Source: Shewanella algicola
Lineage (GTDB): Bacteria; Pseudomonadota; Gammaproteobacteria; Enterobacterales; Shewanellaceae
Reading direction: 5' to 3'
Assembly: GCF_014648035.1 (NCBI RefSeq)
Contig: NZ_BMQI01000020.1
Location: 1-64,000, forward strand
Length of the DNA stretch: 64,000 bases
Positions within the stretch are counted from its first letter, which is position 1. Each line of letters starts with the position of its first letter. A program made the position numbers and the translations under genes. The notes beneath the pieces were generated by a model that worked only from the letters and a program-made list of their open reading frames with translations, did no database searches and was not told where the DNA came from. Positions 50,336-59,225 of the stretch are shown here, piece by piece.

Positions 50336-50359
50336 AAAGCGGCAAGTTGTTGCCGCTTT
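50336..50359. terminator. Second terminator hairpin in the fadJ downstream gap
   Basis: AAAGCGGCAA and TTGCCGCTTT form a 10-bp stem with a GTTG loop; the longer T run is on the minus strand. Apart from these two hairpins the 332-bp gap 50242-50573 shows no gene. Confidence 0.8.
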
Positions 50360-50573
50360 GTGGTTATCGTACGGCATTTATTTGCCTGAATTTTAATCGA
50401 ACTAAACCTGCGTTTAAGGTATAGTACGCACTCTTTAGTTGTGTAGATCATATTTGCAGGCTAAATCAGAATTGAATGACACAGGGACTTTAGTGCTAAA
50501 TAACTGAGCACATTATAGCTTTAGTATTACGACACAGTATGGATGAGCTTTCGGTACAGTTGGGGTAAGTAGT

Positions 50574-50786
50574 ATGCAGTTAAGTTGGTTGGTGATTCTT
50601 GTGTTATCGAGTGCAAGTAGTTGTGTGGCATTTGCCTTTGCTGCTTATAAGCAAGGGTTAGCGGTTAAAAGGTGGGGGTGCCTAGCACTGATACTGGGGC
50701 CGCTTACTTATCCGTTGTTCAGTGCCCATAAGCACCTTGCTGACGTGAAGTTGGCTCGATATGGTGGTTACCGGATAAAGTGTTAG
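50574..50786 (+). CDS. Small membrane protein, 70 residues, unknown
   Basis: The ORF starts ATG after GGGGTAAGTAGT, a usable ribosome binding site. It has an N-terminal hydrophobic helix (LVILVLSSASSCVAFAFAAY), a positively charged turn (KQGLAVKRW), a second short hydrophobic part (GCLALILGPLTYPLF), and a basic C-terminus. The topology suggests a two-helix inner-membrane protein. No family is recognised. It converges with the repeat-peptide operon and shares its terminator at 50841. Confidence 0.6.
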   Translation: MQLSWLVILVLSSASSCVAFAFAAYKQGLAVKRWGCLALILGPLTYPLFSAHKHLADVKLARYGGYRIKC

Positions 50787-50840
50787 CAAGTTTAGTGACA
50801 ATGAGTTTAGTGGTAATGAGTTTAGTAGAACAGACACAAC

Positions 50841-50866
50841 AAAAAAGGAGCCTAGGCTCCTTTTTT
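50841..50866. terminator. Perfectly palindromic bidirectional terminator
   Basis: AAAAAAGGAGCC and CCTAGG centre form one uninterrupted 26-bp palindrome ending in TTTTTT on both strands. It closes both the small membrane gene and the minus-strand repeat-peptide unit. Confidence 0.85.
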
Positions 50867-50879
50867 GGTATTGAGAAGT

Positions 50880-50999
50880 TTATTTCCACCAAGCTTTAGC
50901 TTGAATAACTTCTAAATGGTTCAACCCTTCAGGCAGTTTCACCTTTTTTCGAGCGGGTTTAGCTAAACCTAGGGCGATTTTTAGAGAAGTAAACATCAT
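50880..50999 (-). CDS. 39-residue ORF coupled to the repeat-protein gene
   Basis: The ORF opens ATGATG at 50999, right after GGAGAAT, itself only a few bases after the repeat-protein stop (51007-51009). The product starts MMFTSLKIALGLAKPARKK, is strongly basic in the middle and ends LEVIQAKAWWK. Its C-terminal half, KLPEGLNHLEVIQ, follows the repeat motif [RK]-[VI]-P-G-[VL]-x-x-L-[DE]-x-Q with one extra residue after Pro and one before Gln. The perfect ribosome binding site, short coupling distance and shared motif speak for a real gene. The terminator follows 13 bp after it. Function unknown. Confidence 0.65.
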   Translation of the reverse strand: MMFTSLKIALGLAKPARKKVKLPEGLNHLEVIQAKAWWK

Positions 51000-51006
51000 A
51001 TTCTCC

Positions 51007-51561
51007 TTAAGCAGTTTGAGTGTCTAGGACTTTAAGGCCAGGGATTTTAGCCGTTTGTGACTCAAGAACTCGTACACCAGGGATTCGTGCGGTTTGGGTG
51101 TCTAGGACTTTAACCCCAGGGACTCTAGCCGTTTGTGACTCCAGAACTCGTACACCAGGGATTCGTGCGGTTTGGGCGTCTAGGACTTTAACCCCAGGGA
51201 CTCTGGCCGTTTGTGACTCGAGAACTCGTACACCAGGGACTTTAGCTGTTTGTGACTCCAGAACTCGTACACCAGGGATTCGTGCGGTTTGGGCGTCTAG
51301 GACTTTAACCCCAGGGACTCTGGCCGTTTGTGACTCGAGAACTCGTACACCAGGGATTCGTGCGGTTTGTGCGTCTAGGACTTTAACCCCAGAGACTCTA
51401 GCTGTTTGTGACTCCAGAACTCGTACACCAGGGATTCGTGCGGTTTGCGCGTCTAGGACTTTAACCCCAGGGACTCTGGCTGTTTCTGATGTTTGAGTGT
51501 TATTTATCACTCCGTTAGATAACGCCGATAACACTGCTAATGTAATTATTCCTTTAATCAT
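51007..51561 (-). CDS. Putative exported protein of twelve 13-residue tandem repeats
   Basis: 184 residues: a short signal-like N-terminus (MIKGIITLAVLSALSNGV), about eight linker residues, then twelve repeats of T-A-[RK]-[VI]-[PS]-G-[VL]-[KR]-V-L-[DE]-[AST]-Q and a final TA. Two types alternate: ARVPGVKVLDAQ and ARIPGVRVLESQ, so the DNA unit is a 78-bp dimer. Repeat 3 has Ser for Pro; repeat 7 is a hybrid (AKVPGVRVLESQ); the last is AKIPGLKVLDTQ. No Cys is present. It could be a multi-core peptide precursor, a beta-solenoid or amyloid-like matrix protein, or a binding scaffold. It follows the sensor gene and precedes the 39-residue ORF. Confidence 0.75.
   Translation of the reverse strand: MIKGIITLAVLSALSNGVINNTQTSETARVPGVKVLDAQTARIPGVRVLESQTARVSGVKVLDAQTARIPGVRVLESQTARVPGVKVLDAQTARIPGVRVLESQTAKVPGVRVLESQTARVPGVKVLDAQTARIPGVRVLESQTARVPGVKVLDTQTARIPGVRVLESQTAKIPGLKVLDTQTA
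51016..51483 (-). repeat. Coding tandem repeat array, 12 x 39 bp (mostly 78-bp dimers)
   Basis: The array lies entirely inside the repeat-protein gene. Units are nearly identical at DNA level, including synonymous positions such as CTCGAGAACTC/CTCCAGAACTC. This suggests recent expansion or homogenisation by recombination. Since 39 is a multiple of three, long open frames appear on the other strand as an artefact. Confidence 0.92.
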
Positions 51562-51668
51562 TTTTCATTCTCTCTTATTTATTATTCAAGCTCAGGGTTA
51601 ATATCAATATTATTTTGACTACTGAGCATGAATTAGCATTTAACATGCCAAAAGTAAGAGAGAATGAT
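51562..51668 (-). promoter_or_regulatory. Nested inverted repeats that can hide the repeat-gene ribosome binding site
   Basis: Outer arms CATTCTCTCTTA (51566-51577) and TAAGAGAGAATG (51655-51666) are perfect complements. Inner arms GCTCAG (51590-51595) and CTGAGC (51622-51627) nest inside them. In the minus-strand transcript the outer arm nearest the gene includes the purine-rich SD region four bases before ATG 51561, and the other arm lies just after the stop of the sensor gene. The fold could couple or repress translation of the repeat protein. Confidence 0.6.
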
Positions 51669-54600
51669 TTATTTTTTCATTAGCGTTTGCGCTAAAGGCT
51701 CATGTTTAAGTTTATCGGCTGCTAGCATGAGTTCAAAATCGGTTTCTTTAATTGGTTTGCTGTAAATATACCCTTGAATTTCTTCGCAATTTAGCGCTTT
51801 TAAGATGTTGAGTTGTGCTGTCTGCTCAACACCTTCGCCAACAACAGATAGCCCCATATTGTGAGCTATGGTGATAATGGAGTCGACCATTTTAAGGTCG
51901 CGATCCGATTTATCGATATCGTCAACAAAAGTCTTGTCAATTTTTAAACAATGAATTGGGAAGCGTTTTAAATACGATAATGACGAGTAACCAGTACCAA
52001 AATCGTCAAGTGCCAAGCTTACTCCCATTTTGGCGAGTTGCTGCATCACCTTAATGGCTTGTTCTGGGTTTTTGATTACAGTGCCTTCAGTGATTTCTAA
52101 CTCTAAATGTTTCGCTGGCAGTTTTGTCAGTCGTAAAATTGACTCTATGCGCTGTTGTAAATCAACTAATGCAAATTGTTTTGACGATAAATTGACAGCC
52201 ACTCGACCATCAAATAATCCTGACTCTAACCATTTTTGCGCTGCGAAACAGGCTTTGCGTAATACCACATCACCAATTTCGATGATCAGGCCGTTTTCTT
52301 CAGCTAATGGAATAAACTCATTAGGGCCAATTAACCCCAGTTTAGGGTGATTTAAGCGCACCAGCGCTTCCATACCGGCTAAACGCTCTCTTTTTACATC
52401 GACTTTAGGCTGGTAATACACCTCAAACAAATCGTCTTTTAAGGCTTCTCTTATGAGGTTTTCAATTTCAAGTTGGCGTAACGCATTTTGGTTTAATGAC
52501 TCTGAATAGAATTGATAACGGCTACCACCCGCGGACTTCGCATGGTACATGGCAATGTCAGCTTTACGCAGTAACGCCTGTTCATTTTGTTCATCTTCGG
52601 GATACAGCACAATCCCAATACTGATCCCTAAGACCAGTGATTCATTATTGATATTAAATGCTGGTTTTAAACAATTGATGACTTTTGTTGCTATCGCTGC
52701 GCAATTACCAATGTCTGGAAACTGGTCAACAAGCAATGCAAATTCATCGCCGCCTAATCGGTATAAGCTGGCATGTTCAGGTATTGCGAGTTTGATCCGC
52801 TCTGCAACTCCAATCAATAAGTCATCGCCAATTTGATGGCCTAATGAATCATTAATCCGTTTGAAGTTATCTAGGTCGAGCACCATGAGGGTATGATGAA
52901 TGTCTTTTTTTACCAGGTTACTTAAAGTGACTTGTAAGCTTGAGCGATTAGGTAAGCCTGTTAATAAATCATTGTTGGTCAGCTTTCTGAGCTCTTCTTC
53001 TTGTTGTTTACGGCGAGTAATATCCGAAAATATCCCAACATAATGACTTGTTTCGCCTTGTTCGTTGTAAATCGCATCAATGGTGAGTTCCATTAAGAAA
53101 AAATCATCCGTGCCTCTGCTGGCTTCTACTTCACCGCTCCAGCTACCTTGTTGTTTTAAAATCGTCCTAATTTGTTCTGAATAACTTTCAGGGTAACGAC
53201 TAAAGCTGAGTGTTTCACTGAGATACTTTTCATGGGTTGATGCCGTGAGTTCACAGCAAGCTTCGTTGACTTCAACAAATTGGTATTTTTCGTTTAAAAT
53301 GAACATGCCTTCAGAAATGTTCTCAATTGCGCGAGCAAACAAACGTAATTGTTCTTCAGCTTGTTTAATATTATTAATATCTTTGATCGTGCCGGTCATA
53401 CGTAAAGGTTGATCTTTTTGATCTCGCTCAACAATTTTTGCCCGGTCTAAAATCCAGATCCATTGTTGGTTGCGTGCTTTAACGCGATAAGCAATTTCAA
53501 AGTGGTCAGTGATGGAGTTAAAATGATCATTAAGCGCTTTTGCTACACGTTCTCTATCTAAGGGGTGAATGTTGCTCTCTTCATCAGGGTTACCTGAACG
53601 GCGGCCGTCTTGAGGAAAATCTAATGATCCCCATATGTTAGAGCGATAAATTTTACCGCTTTCAATATCCCAGTCCCACATTTCATCGCCACTGCCCCAC
53701 AAGGATAATTTTAACCGTTCTTCACTCAAGGCGATTTGTTTTTGTGTTTGCCGGCGTTTGTTTATAGCCCTGATCGTCAGCAATATAATAATGATTACAA
53801 ACGTAGTATATATACCTAAGGCTAAATTAGATAACCACCATGGTGGTGTGATTATCACTTTAATACTTCTTACATCGGTTTTTTTCTTTGTAAATTTATG
53901 TTCAGCATATAACCTAAATGTATACTCACCAGCAGAAAGGTTCGTATAGGTAACTGTATTACTTCCATTTGTTGATAACCAGTCCTTCTCTAAATCTTCC
54001 AAATAATAGAAATATTCGAAGTCCGTGCTTTTTTCGCCTAAAACATTGAACTTAAATGAAAATGGATACTCTGAATACTTTAGTGATATTGACTTTGTGA
54101 GGTTTATTGGTCTTTCAAGTTTCTCACTTCCAGTTTTTACCGGTGTATTAAATAATAAAAATTCTTCAATGTTAATTTTTTTTGATTTTTCACTTTCAAT
54201 ATTCAACGTTAAAAGTTTTGGGTCTAATAATAATAAGCCTTCTGTACTTCCTAGTAATACTTTGTCATTAAGTTTTAGAGCTGATTGGGTATTGTAATCA
54301 TTAAAAGAACCATCACTAGTGTTTAATGTATAGTTTTTGTTTTTCTCAGTGTCAATGATTATCACTTCTCTATTTGATGCTATAGTTATAGTGTTACCTA
54401 TGTTGGTCATCGAGTAGATTATCTTTTTTCTTTTTAATATATTTGTTATCTTATTTTTTTCTAATAAATAAACAGAGTTCCTTGTTCCAAAATAAACTTT
54501 GTTATTGTTTTTGGTGATGCTAAATACAAAATCGTCATTGAATATTTTTTCTAGATTTGAGTTCTCATATTTTAATAAACCATTTTGAGATGCGATTAAT

Positions 54601-55970
54601 AGTATTTTTCCATCTAAAAGTGTATCGTAAATTGGGTAACCGGTTCCAGTATCTATTTTAGATATTAAAGACCCATCAGGATCTAGTTTGTATACTACTC
54701 CGTCAAATGTAGATGCAAAAATCATTCTATCAAAAATATTAATGCTAAATATTATATCATTTAGTATCTTTTTCTCATTTTTTGTTATGTTATCTTTAAT
54801 AATCAAGCCATCAGATGTGCCTATAAAAATTTTATCTTCAATCTTCGCTAGTGTCTTTGGGCCAGGTGTGAATTTATTGTTTTTTTCCGAAATAGATTTG
54901 GTATCAAAATTGTATGACTTTAATCTTTCCGTATTATCTGCAATTAGTAATTCATCGTCTAATTTAATCATAGACCAAATGTTTGACTCTGGTATGTTTA
55001 GTCTTCTTAGTTGGTTTATTCTTCTTGATATATCAAAAAAACCGTCTACAAAGTTAGATAAGTATATATGATTAAAGCTTCTTGATATTAGTGTGTTATT
55101 TAATCTTTCTTCGCTTATATTTAGCGAGCCAATTTTAGTTAAGTTTAATCTTCCATTATTATATGAGATGTTGAATAAGTTGTTTCTTATTATTCCTAAT
55201 TCACTATTTTTTTCTTCTTCCTGTAAACTAAATGTTTTTATTATCACATCTGATATCAGCTCGGCTTTATTAGTTATTAAATAAACCCCACTTTTAGTTG
55301 CTGCTATTACTTCATTGTTCAGTAATGTTATGTCATTTGAGTCATTAATTAATTTTTTTTCTGTGTTTTGATTTATTTTGTAAACATCCCCGTCATAATT
55401 TCTTAAAAAAAACTGGTCAGATAATTTGATAATTTTTTTTACTTCATTATAGTTTTTTGATTCAGAATCTAACGTTGCTTTGTTTTCTAAATAATTGTAA
55501 GCAATAACTCTATTTTTTAATCCTATTAAAATTTCATCCCCATTTTTTGATAGAGACCATATCGCTTTCTCTCCAACAAGATCTGATATTTCATTTTTGA
55601 AAAAGGTTCCATTGCTAGGGTTGTATAATATTAACCCTTTATCAGTTCCTATAAGTAAATCACCATTATCAATATTTAGGAAATTTCGAATAAATGAGCT
55701 TGGTAATGACTTATTATCATCTCCAGCATAGAATTGTTTAAATTCATTACCGTCGAAACGATTTAGACCGTTGATGGTACCAACCCAAACGTAACCTTGC
55801 ACATCTTCAGTTATAGCTGTGACAGTATCCTGAGATAAGCCGTTAGCAACGGTGTAATTAGTATGGTTGAGTAGAAAATCAAAGTTGGATTCTGTGTTTC
55901 CCATTTCTATGGCTATAGCAAAAGGGCTGATAAAAAAACAAACACAGATAAACAGTAAAATTTTAGGCAT
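51669..55970 (-). CDS. Giant hybrid sensor: beta-propeller (Reg_prop), Y_Y_Y, TM, PAS-PAS, GGDEF, EAL
   Basis: About 1,433 residues from ATG 55970, where a signal peptide begins (MPKILLFICVCFFISPFAIA); an in-frame ATG at 56057 is the alternative. The periplasmic part has many Reg_prop blades (GYVWVGTINGLNRFDG, GDLLIGTDKGLILYNP, DKIFIGTSDGLIIKDN and others) and a Y_Y_Y domain ending VIITPPWW. After one membrane helix (about 711-735) come PAS_3 and PAS domains, GGDEF (RLGGDEF intact, near 1073) and EAL (MEALVR intact, near 1199, with DDFGTGYS and KIDK). It should make or degrade c-di-GMP in response to a periplasmic ligand. The propeller part is extremely AT-rich; the cytoplasmic part is not. 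Confidence 0.9.
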   Translation of the reverse strand: MPKILLFICVCFFISPFAIAIEMGNTESNFDFLLNHTNYTVANGLSQDTVTAITEDVQGYVWVGTINGLNRFDGNEFKQFYAGDDNKSLPSSFIRNFLNIDNGDLLIGTDKGLILYNPSNGTFFKNEISDLVGEKAIWSLSKNGDEILIGLKNRVIAYNYLENKATLDSESKNYNEVKKIIKLSDQFFLRNYDGDVYKINQNTEKKLINDSNDITLLNNEVIAATKSGVYLITNKAELISDVIIKTFSLQEEEKNSELGIIRNNLFNISYNNGRLNLTKIGSLNISEERLNNTLISRSFNHIYLSNFVDGFFDISRRINQLRRLNIPESNIWSMIKLDDELLIADNTERLKSYNFDTKSISEKNNKFTPGPKTLAKIEDKIFIGTSDGLIIKDNITKNEKKILNDIIFSINIFDRMIFASTFDGVVYKLDPDGSLISKIDTGTGYPIYDTLLDGKILLIASQNGLLKYENSNLEKIFNDDFVFSITKNNNKVYFGTRNSVYLLEKNKITNILKRKKIIYSMTNIGNTITIASNREVIIIDTEKNKNYTLNTSDGSFNDYNTQSALKLNDKVLLGSTEGLLLLDPKLLTLNIESEKSKKINIEEFLLFNTPVKTGSEKLERPINLTKSISLKYSEYPFSFKFNVLGEKSTDFEYFYYLEDLEKDWLSTNGSNTVTYTNLSAGEYTFRLYAEHKFTKKKTDVRSIKVIITPPWWLSNLALGIYTTFVIIIILLTIRAINKRRQTQKQIALSEERLKLSLWGSGDEMWDWDIESGKIYRSNIWGSLDFPQDGRRSGNPDEESNIHPLDRERVAKALNDHFNSITDHFEIAYRVKARNQQWIWILDRAKIVERDQKDQPLRMTGTIKDINNIKQAEEQLRLFARAIENISEGMFILNEKYQFVEVNEACCELTASTHEKYLSETLSFSRYPESYSEQIRTILKQQGSWSGEVEASRGTDDFFLMELTIDAIYNEQGETSHYVGIFSDITRRKQQEEELRKLTNNDLLTGLPNRSSLQVTLSNLVKKDIHHTLMVLDLDNFKRINDSLGHQIGDDLLIGVAERIKLAIPEHASLYRLGGDEFALLVDQFPDIGNCAAIATKVINCLKPAFNINNESLVLGISIGIVLYPEDEQNEQALLRKADIAMYHAKSAGGSRYQFYSESLNQNALRQLEIENLIREALKDDLFEVYYQPKVDVKRERLAGMEALVRLNHPKLGLIGPNEFIPLAEENGLIIEIGDVVLRKACFAAQKWLESGLFDGRVAVNLSSKQFALVDLQQRIESILRLTKLPAKHLELEITEGTVIKNPEQAIKVMQQLAKMGVSLALDDFGTGYSSLSYLKRFPIHCLKIDKTFVDDIDKSDRDLKMVDSIITIAHNMGLSVVGEGVEQTAQLNILKALNCEEIQGYIYSKPIKETDFELMLAADKLKHEPLAQTLMKK

Positions 55971-56246
55971 AATTGTTATACTTATTCTCGTTCGATGCCG
56001 CAAAGAAGTTGATGAATTGTCTACTTTTTCAGAAACCTGCGAGTTTGTCAAAAGCATGTTAACAAAAAAGAAGTGATTGATAGATTAATGTGCAAACATT
56101 CTAATAATTTCATTAAAGAGTTACTTTTTTATCAGCAACTTATGTAGTACTAAAGTTTTATATGGTATCGGGTTCCGTTTATGCTTTTTTTGACAGTGTT
56201 TTAGTGGCTGCATGATAAATAGTGATGCAACCACTCAATGGTTATC

Positions 56247-59036
56247 TTAGAACTGAAATTTGTTAGCTTGTTGCTTAAATGCTTTTAAATCGACGATCAT
56301 GTTATCAGATCTCAAGCTTGCTTGGCTGTGATGTTGTTCACCACAACTGAATAATACTAAGCGGTCACAGTCTCGACTGCGCATGTGGGCCACCATAAAT
56401 TTAATTAAGTCTGCTCGAGTTAACTTCATGACTTCTGCAACAACGGTTTCACGTTGGTTAAATTGATAATCTCGGTTTCCTAAGCTTACCCAGTAACGTT
56501 GGCTGCGCGTTTTTAAATTGGTGTCATTTTCCATTATTTGGCTAATCATGCCTTGCTTGGTACTTTCCCACTGCTCATTGGTGATTTGCATAACGGCATA
56601 GTTAAAGTCAGCGATAAACTCATCAATGGCTTCTAGGAGCTGCCTAGGTCCAGTTGTAGGGGATTGCACATAAAAGATAATCCCAGGGTGTCGATTTAGC
56701 GGTAAATAACCCGTGCCAACCATATAGCCGAGTTGTTGCTTAGTGCGTAACTCGTGAAAGAAGGTTGAAGACATTGTGTGGTTTAACAAGCTAAACAGTG
56801 CCATGCGTTCTGGTGTGGCCGCTCGTGATTGGTAATAAACAATGATGGCACTGTCTTGATGGGCAATGCTTTTTTCGCGCAGTAGTGAGCCTCTTTTATC
56901 TAAATTGACTAACTCTCTTGAGGATTCTGCGCTTGGCTTGGTTACCAGCGACAGTAAATGTTTTAAGCGTTTACCCAGTTGCTGGGTTTCTTGTTCTAAC
57001 CAATCACCGTAGACAAGCCCTTCAAGATAAACCTTTTTGTAAAATGCACTTACGTGATTATGTAGATCACTTAGGGTGAGCTCTGCTAACTCTTCTGCCA
57101 TTCTAGCGGGTTCAAAACTTCTCTTTTGCAGGGTGACCGTTAAGCTAGTAAATAATTGTGAAATAGGTTTTGCTTGAGCAACGTTATTCCAGCTGCGTAA
57201 AATTTGCTTTTTAATCATGTTAAAGCGTTGTTCGGTAAAGTTACGTTCGCGCGCTTTATTGATAATTAGTGTTAATAGTTTTTCTTGATTGCCAGTAAAT
57301 CCTGTGAGGTGCAGGGTTATTCCCCCTTGATGCGGGTAAATGTTGTAATTTAGCCCAGCCACTTCAGCCTGGTAAGTTGGTTCTGTGAGGTAATCGATTA
57401 GCATTTCAACGTAAAGTCGGGTTAATGCGGCTTGTCTCGGAGTTGAGCTTGCTTGGTCTGAATCAAGTGACAAGTATAAGTGACCTTTTGGTACATTGAA
57501 CTCATCATCCTTTTTGTGCCAAATACGGTAACCTTCGCCTTCAGCGACTATCTTGGGTACATCGGTGTTACTTTTGTCTGAGCGAGCTTGAGGATTAGCC
57601 ACAATAAACGGGTTTTTTTCAGGCAGTTTAAGTGCATGTCGAGTGGTTATCGCAGACCATTTATCCAGTTGATGTGGCTGTAATGATGTGACCTGATAAG
57701 GCGTGTCATACCATGCTGCTTGTTTATCTACTTGTGATTCTTTAGCCACTGTCATTAAGCGCATATTGCTCACTGACATCATCGATAATAATTGCATGGT
57801 TTCATCTTCATGCATTTCATCCATTCGGTAATCACCATAAATAATATCTTCAATATCATAGTGATGCATGTTTATGCTGAGATGGCTGGCTAAGTCCAAG
57901 GTTTTAATTTGCTCCTGGTACCTAAATGCGGTATCTAATAGGCTAGCGCGTTCTTGATAACGCCAAGCGCTAACGCCTTGTTGTTTTATGAGCTCAATAT
58001 ATTCAAATACACAGGTGACTACTTCATCTAACTCAATATAACCTTTATCGGTTAACTGAATACTGATGGAATAATCTTTAAAGTTATAACCATTAACCCC
58101 ACCGCCAGCAGACAAGTTATTCGCTAAACCTTGCAGTTTCAGATACGACAACAAACTCCCTGGACTCTCATTACCGAGTAAATGGCTGATAAACGTTAGC
58201 GGTTTGCGTTTATAAAATTGATCTATCTCGGGCAAAGCAAAACAAATGCTGACTCGTTTTTGATCTTTGAGCGGCACGATTTTAATATGCTTTTGTTGTT
58301 GTTCTTTGTTAAGTAAGGCTTCATTGGGATAGTGTTTACTGACATTTCGGTTTTCGATTGTCGAAAAATATTGCGTCACAATGGCTTCTAACTCTGCAAT
58401 TGAACGCGGCGCGACAACACACAGTGTCATGATGTTTGCGCTGTAGTGTTGTCGATAAAATGCTAAAAGCTCATCACGAATAGCGGCCTGCTTACCTGCT
58501 AAAGTGGCTAAATTACCCACAGAGAATTTTGAGAAAGGGTGTTTAGGATTAACGGATTCTTTTTGCACCTGGTAAACCCGGCGAATGTCGTCTTTGAGTT
58601 TTAAGCTAAACTCTGACTCAATAGCGTGTCTTTCTCGGTCGACTAATTCTAAATCAAATTTAGGCGCGATAAAAAACTGGCTAAAGCGGTCTAAAGAGCC
58701 TTCTAACGCGTCGGCATTGATGCTGTAAAAAAAGTTAGTTTGTTCAGTGCCTGTCCATGCATTGTTGTTACCGCCATGCTGATTGATATAGGCATGGTAC
58801 TCGCCTGAATCTGGGTATTTATCGGTACCTAAAAACAACATATGTTCAAGAAAATGTGCCATTCCAGGCCGCTCTGCGGGATCGTCAAAATGACCAACGC
58901 TGACCGCCATTGAGGCTGCAGCTTGGTTTGATTGCATATCTTCAACCAAAAGCACTCGTAATTGATTGCTTAATACTCGATATTGATATTGGCGATGATC
59001 ATTTTGGCTTTTATAAACTGCTGGATAATCAGGCAA
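56247..59036 (-). CDS. M16 family zinc metallopeptidase (pitrilysin/insulinase type)
   Basis: 929 residues. The inverted zinc motif HFLEH is near residue 62, with the distal Glu in ERHAIESE near 140. Three further M16 domains follow, the last with the R/Y substrate-binding type segment TKQQLGYMVGTGY. No signal peptide is seen, so it is probably cytoplasmic, unlike E. coli PtrA. The start is TTG at 59036: GGAG lies seven bases upstream and no ATG is better placed. It degrades peptides. The gene stands alone. Confidence 0.9.
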   Translation of the reverse strand: MPDYPAVYKSQNDHRQYQYRVLSNQLRVLLVEDMQSNQAAASMAVSVGHFDDPAERPGMAHFLEHMLFLGTDKYPDSGEYHAYINQHGGNNNAWTGTEQTNFFYSINADALEGSLDRFSQFFIAPKFDLELVDRERHAIESEFSLKLKDDIRRVYQVQKESVNPKHPFSKFSVGNLATLAGKQAAIRDELLAFYRQHYSANIMTLCVVAPRSIAELEAIVTQYFSTIENRNVSKHYPNEALLNKEQQQKHIKIVPLKDQKRVSICFALPEIDQFYKRKPLTFISHLLGNESPGSLLSYLKLQGLANNLSAGGGVNGYNFKDYSISIQLTDKGYIELDEVVTCVFEYIELIKQQGVSAWRYQERASLLDTAFRYQEQIKTLDLASHLSINMHHYDIEDIIYGDYRMDEMHEDETMQLLSMMSVSNMRLMTVAKESQVDKQAAWYDTPYQVTSLQPHQLDKWSAITTRHALKLPEKNPFIVANPQARSDKSNTDVPKIVAEGEGYRIWHKKDDEFNVPKGHLYLSLDSDQASSTPRQAALTRLYVEMLIDYLTEPTYQAEVAGLNYNIYPHQGGITLHLTGFTGNQEKLLTLIINKARERNFTEQRFNMIKKQILRSWNNVAQAKPISQLFTSLTVTLQKRSFEPARMAEELAELTLSDLHNHVSAFYKKVYLEGLVYGDWLEQETQQLGKRLKHLLSLVTKPSAESSRELVNLDKRGSLLREKSIAHQDSAIIVYYQSRAATPERMALFSLLNHTMSSTFFHELRTKQQLGYMVGTGYLPLNRHPGIIFYVQSPTTGPRQLLEAIDEFIADFNYAVMQITNEQWESTKQGMISQIMENDTNLKTRSQRYWVSLGNRDYQFNQRETVVAEVMKLTRADLIKFMVAHMRSRDCDRLVLFSCGEQHHSQASLRSDNMIVDLKAFKQQANKFQF

Positions 59037-59225
59037 AAGAAGGCTCCAGAAAACATAACTTGTTATATATTGATCTTCTTATGAGTTTTTAGCAAATAGC
59101 GAAGGCATGTTTTATGCTTTTATCGACTAAAGTTTAGCTAATTATCGGCGATACTAGGGTTTGTTGTTGTGCTATTTAGCGCTACAATTGCCGAAGAACG
59201 ATAATAAAAATATCCAGAGAGAAGT

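Noticed and set aside
51016-51483. CRISPR array
   Set aside because: The repeats are directly adjacent with no unique spacers and preserve a reading frame.
51020-51496. Plus-strand ORF of 158 codons over the repeat array
   Set aside because: A 39-bp unit keeps any stop-free frame open, so the antisense frame is an artefact. It has no plausible ribosome binding site, while the minus strand has a leader peptide and SD.
50841-55970. RiPP biosynthetic cluster
   Set aside because: No radical SAM, YcaO, lanthipeptide synthase, protease-transporter or other modifying enzyme lies in or near the unit, so I only call it a repeat-peptide module.
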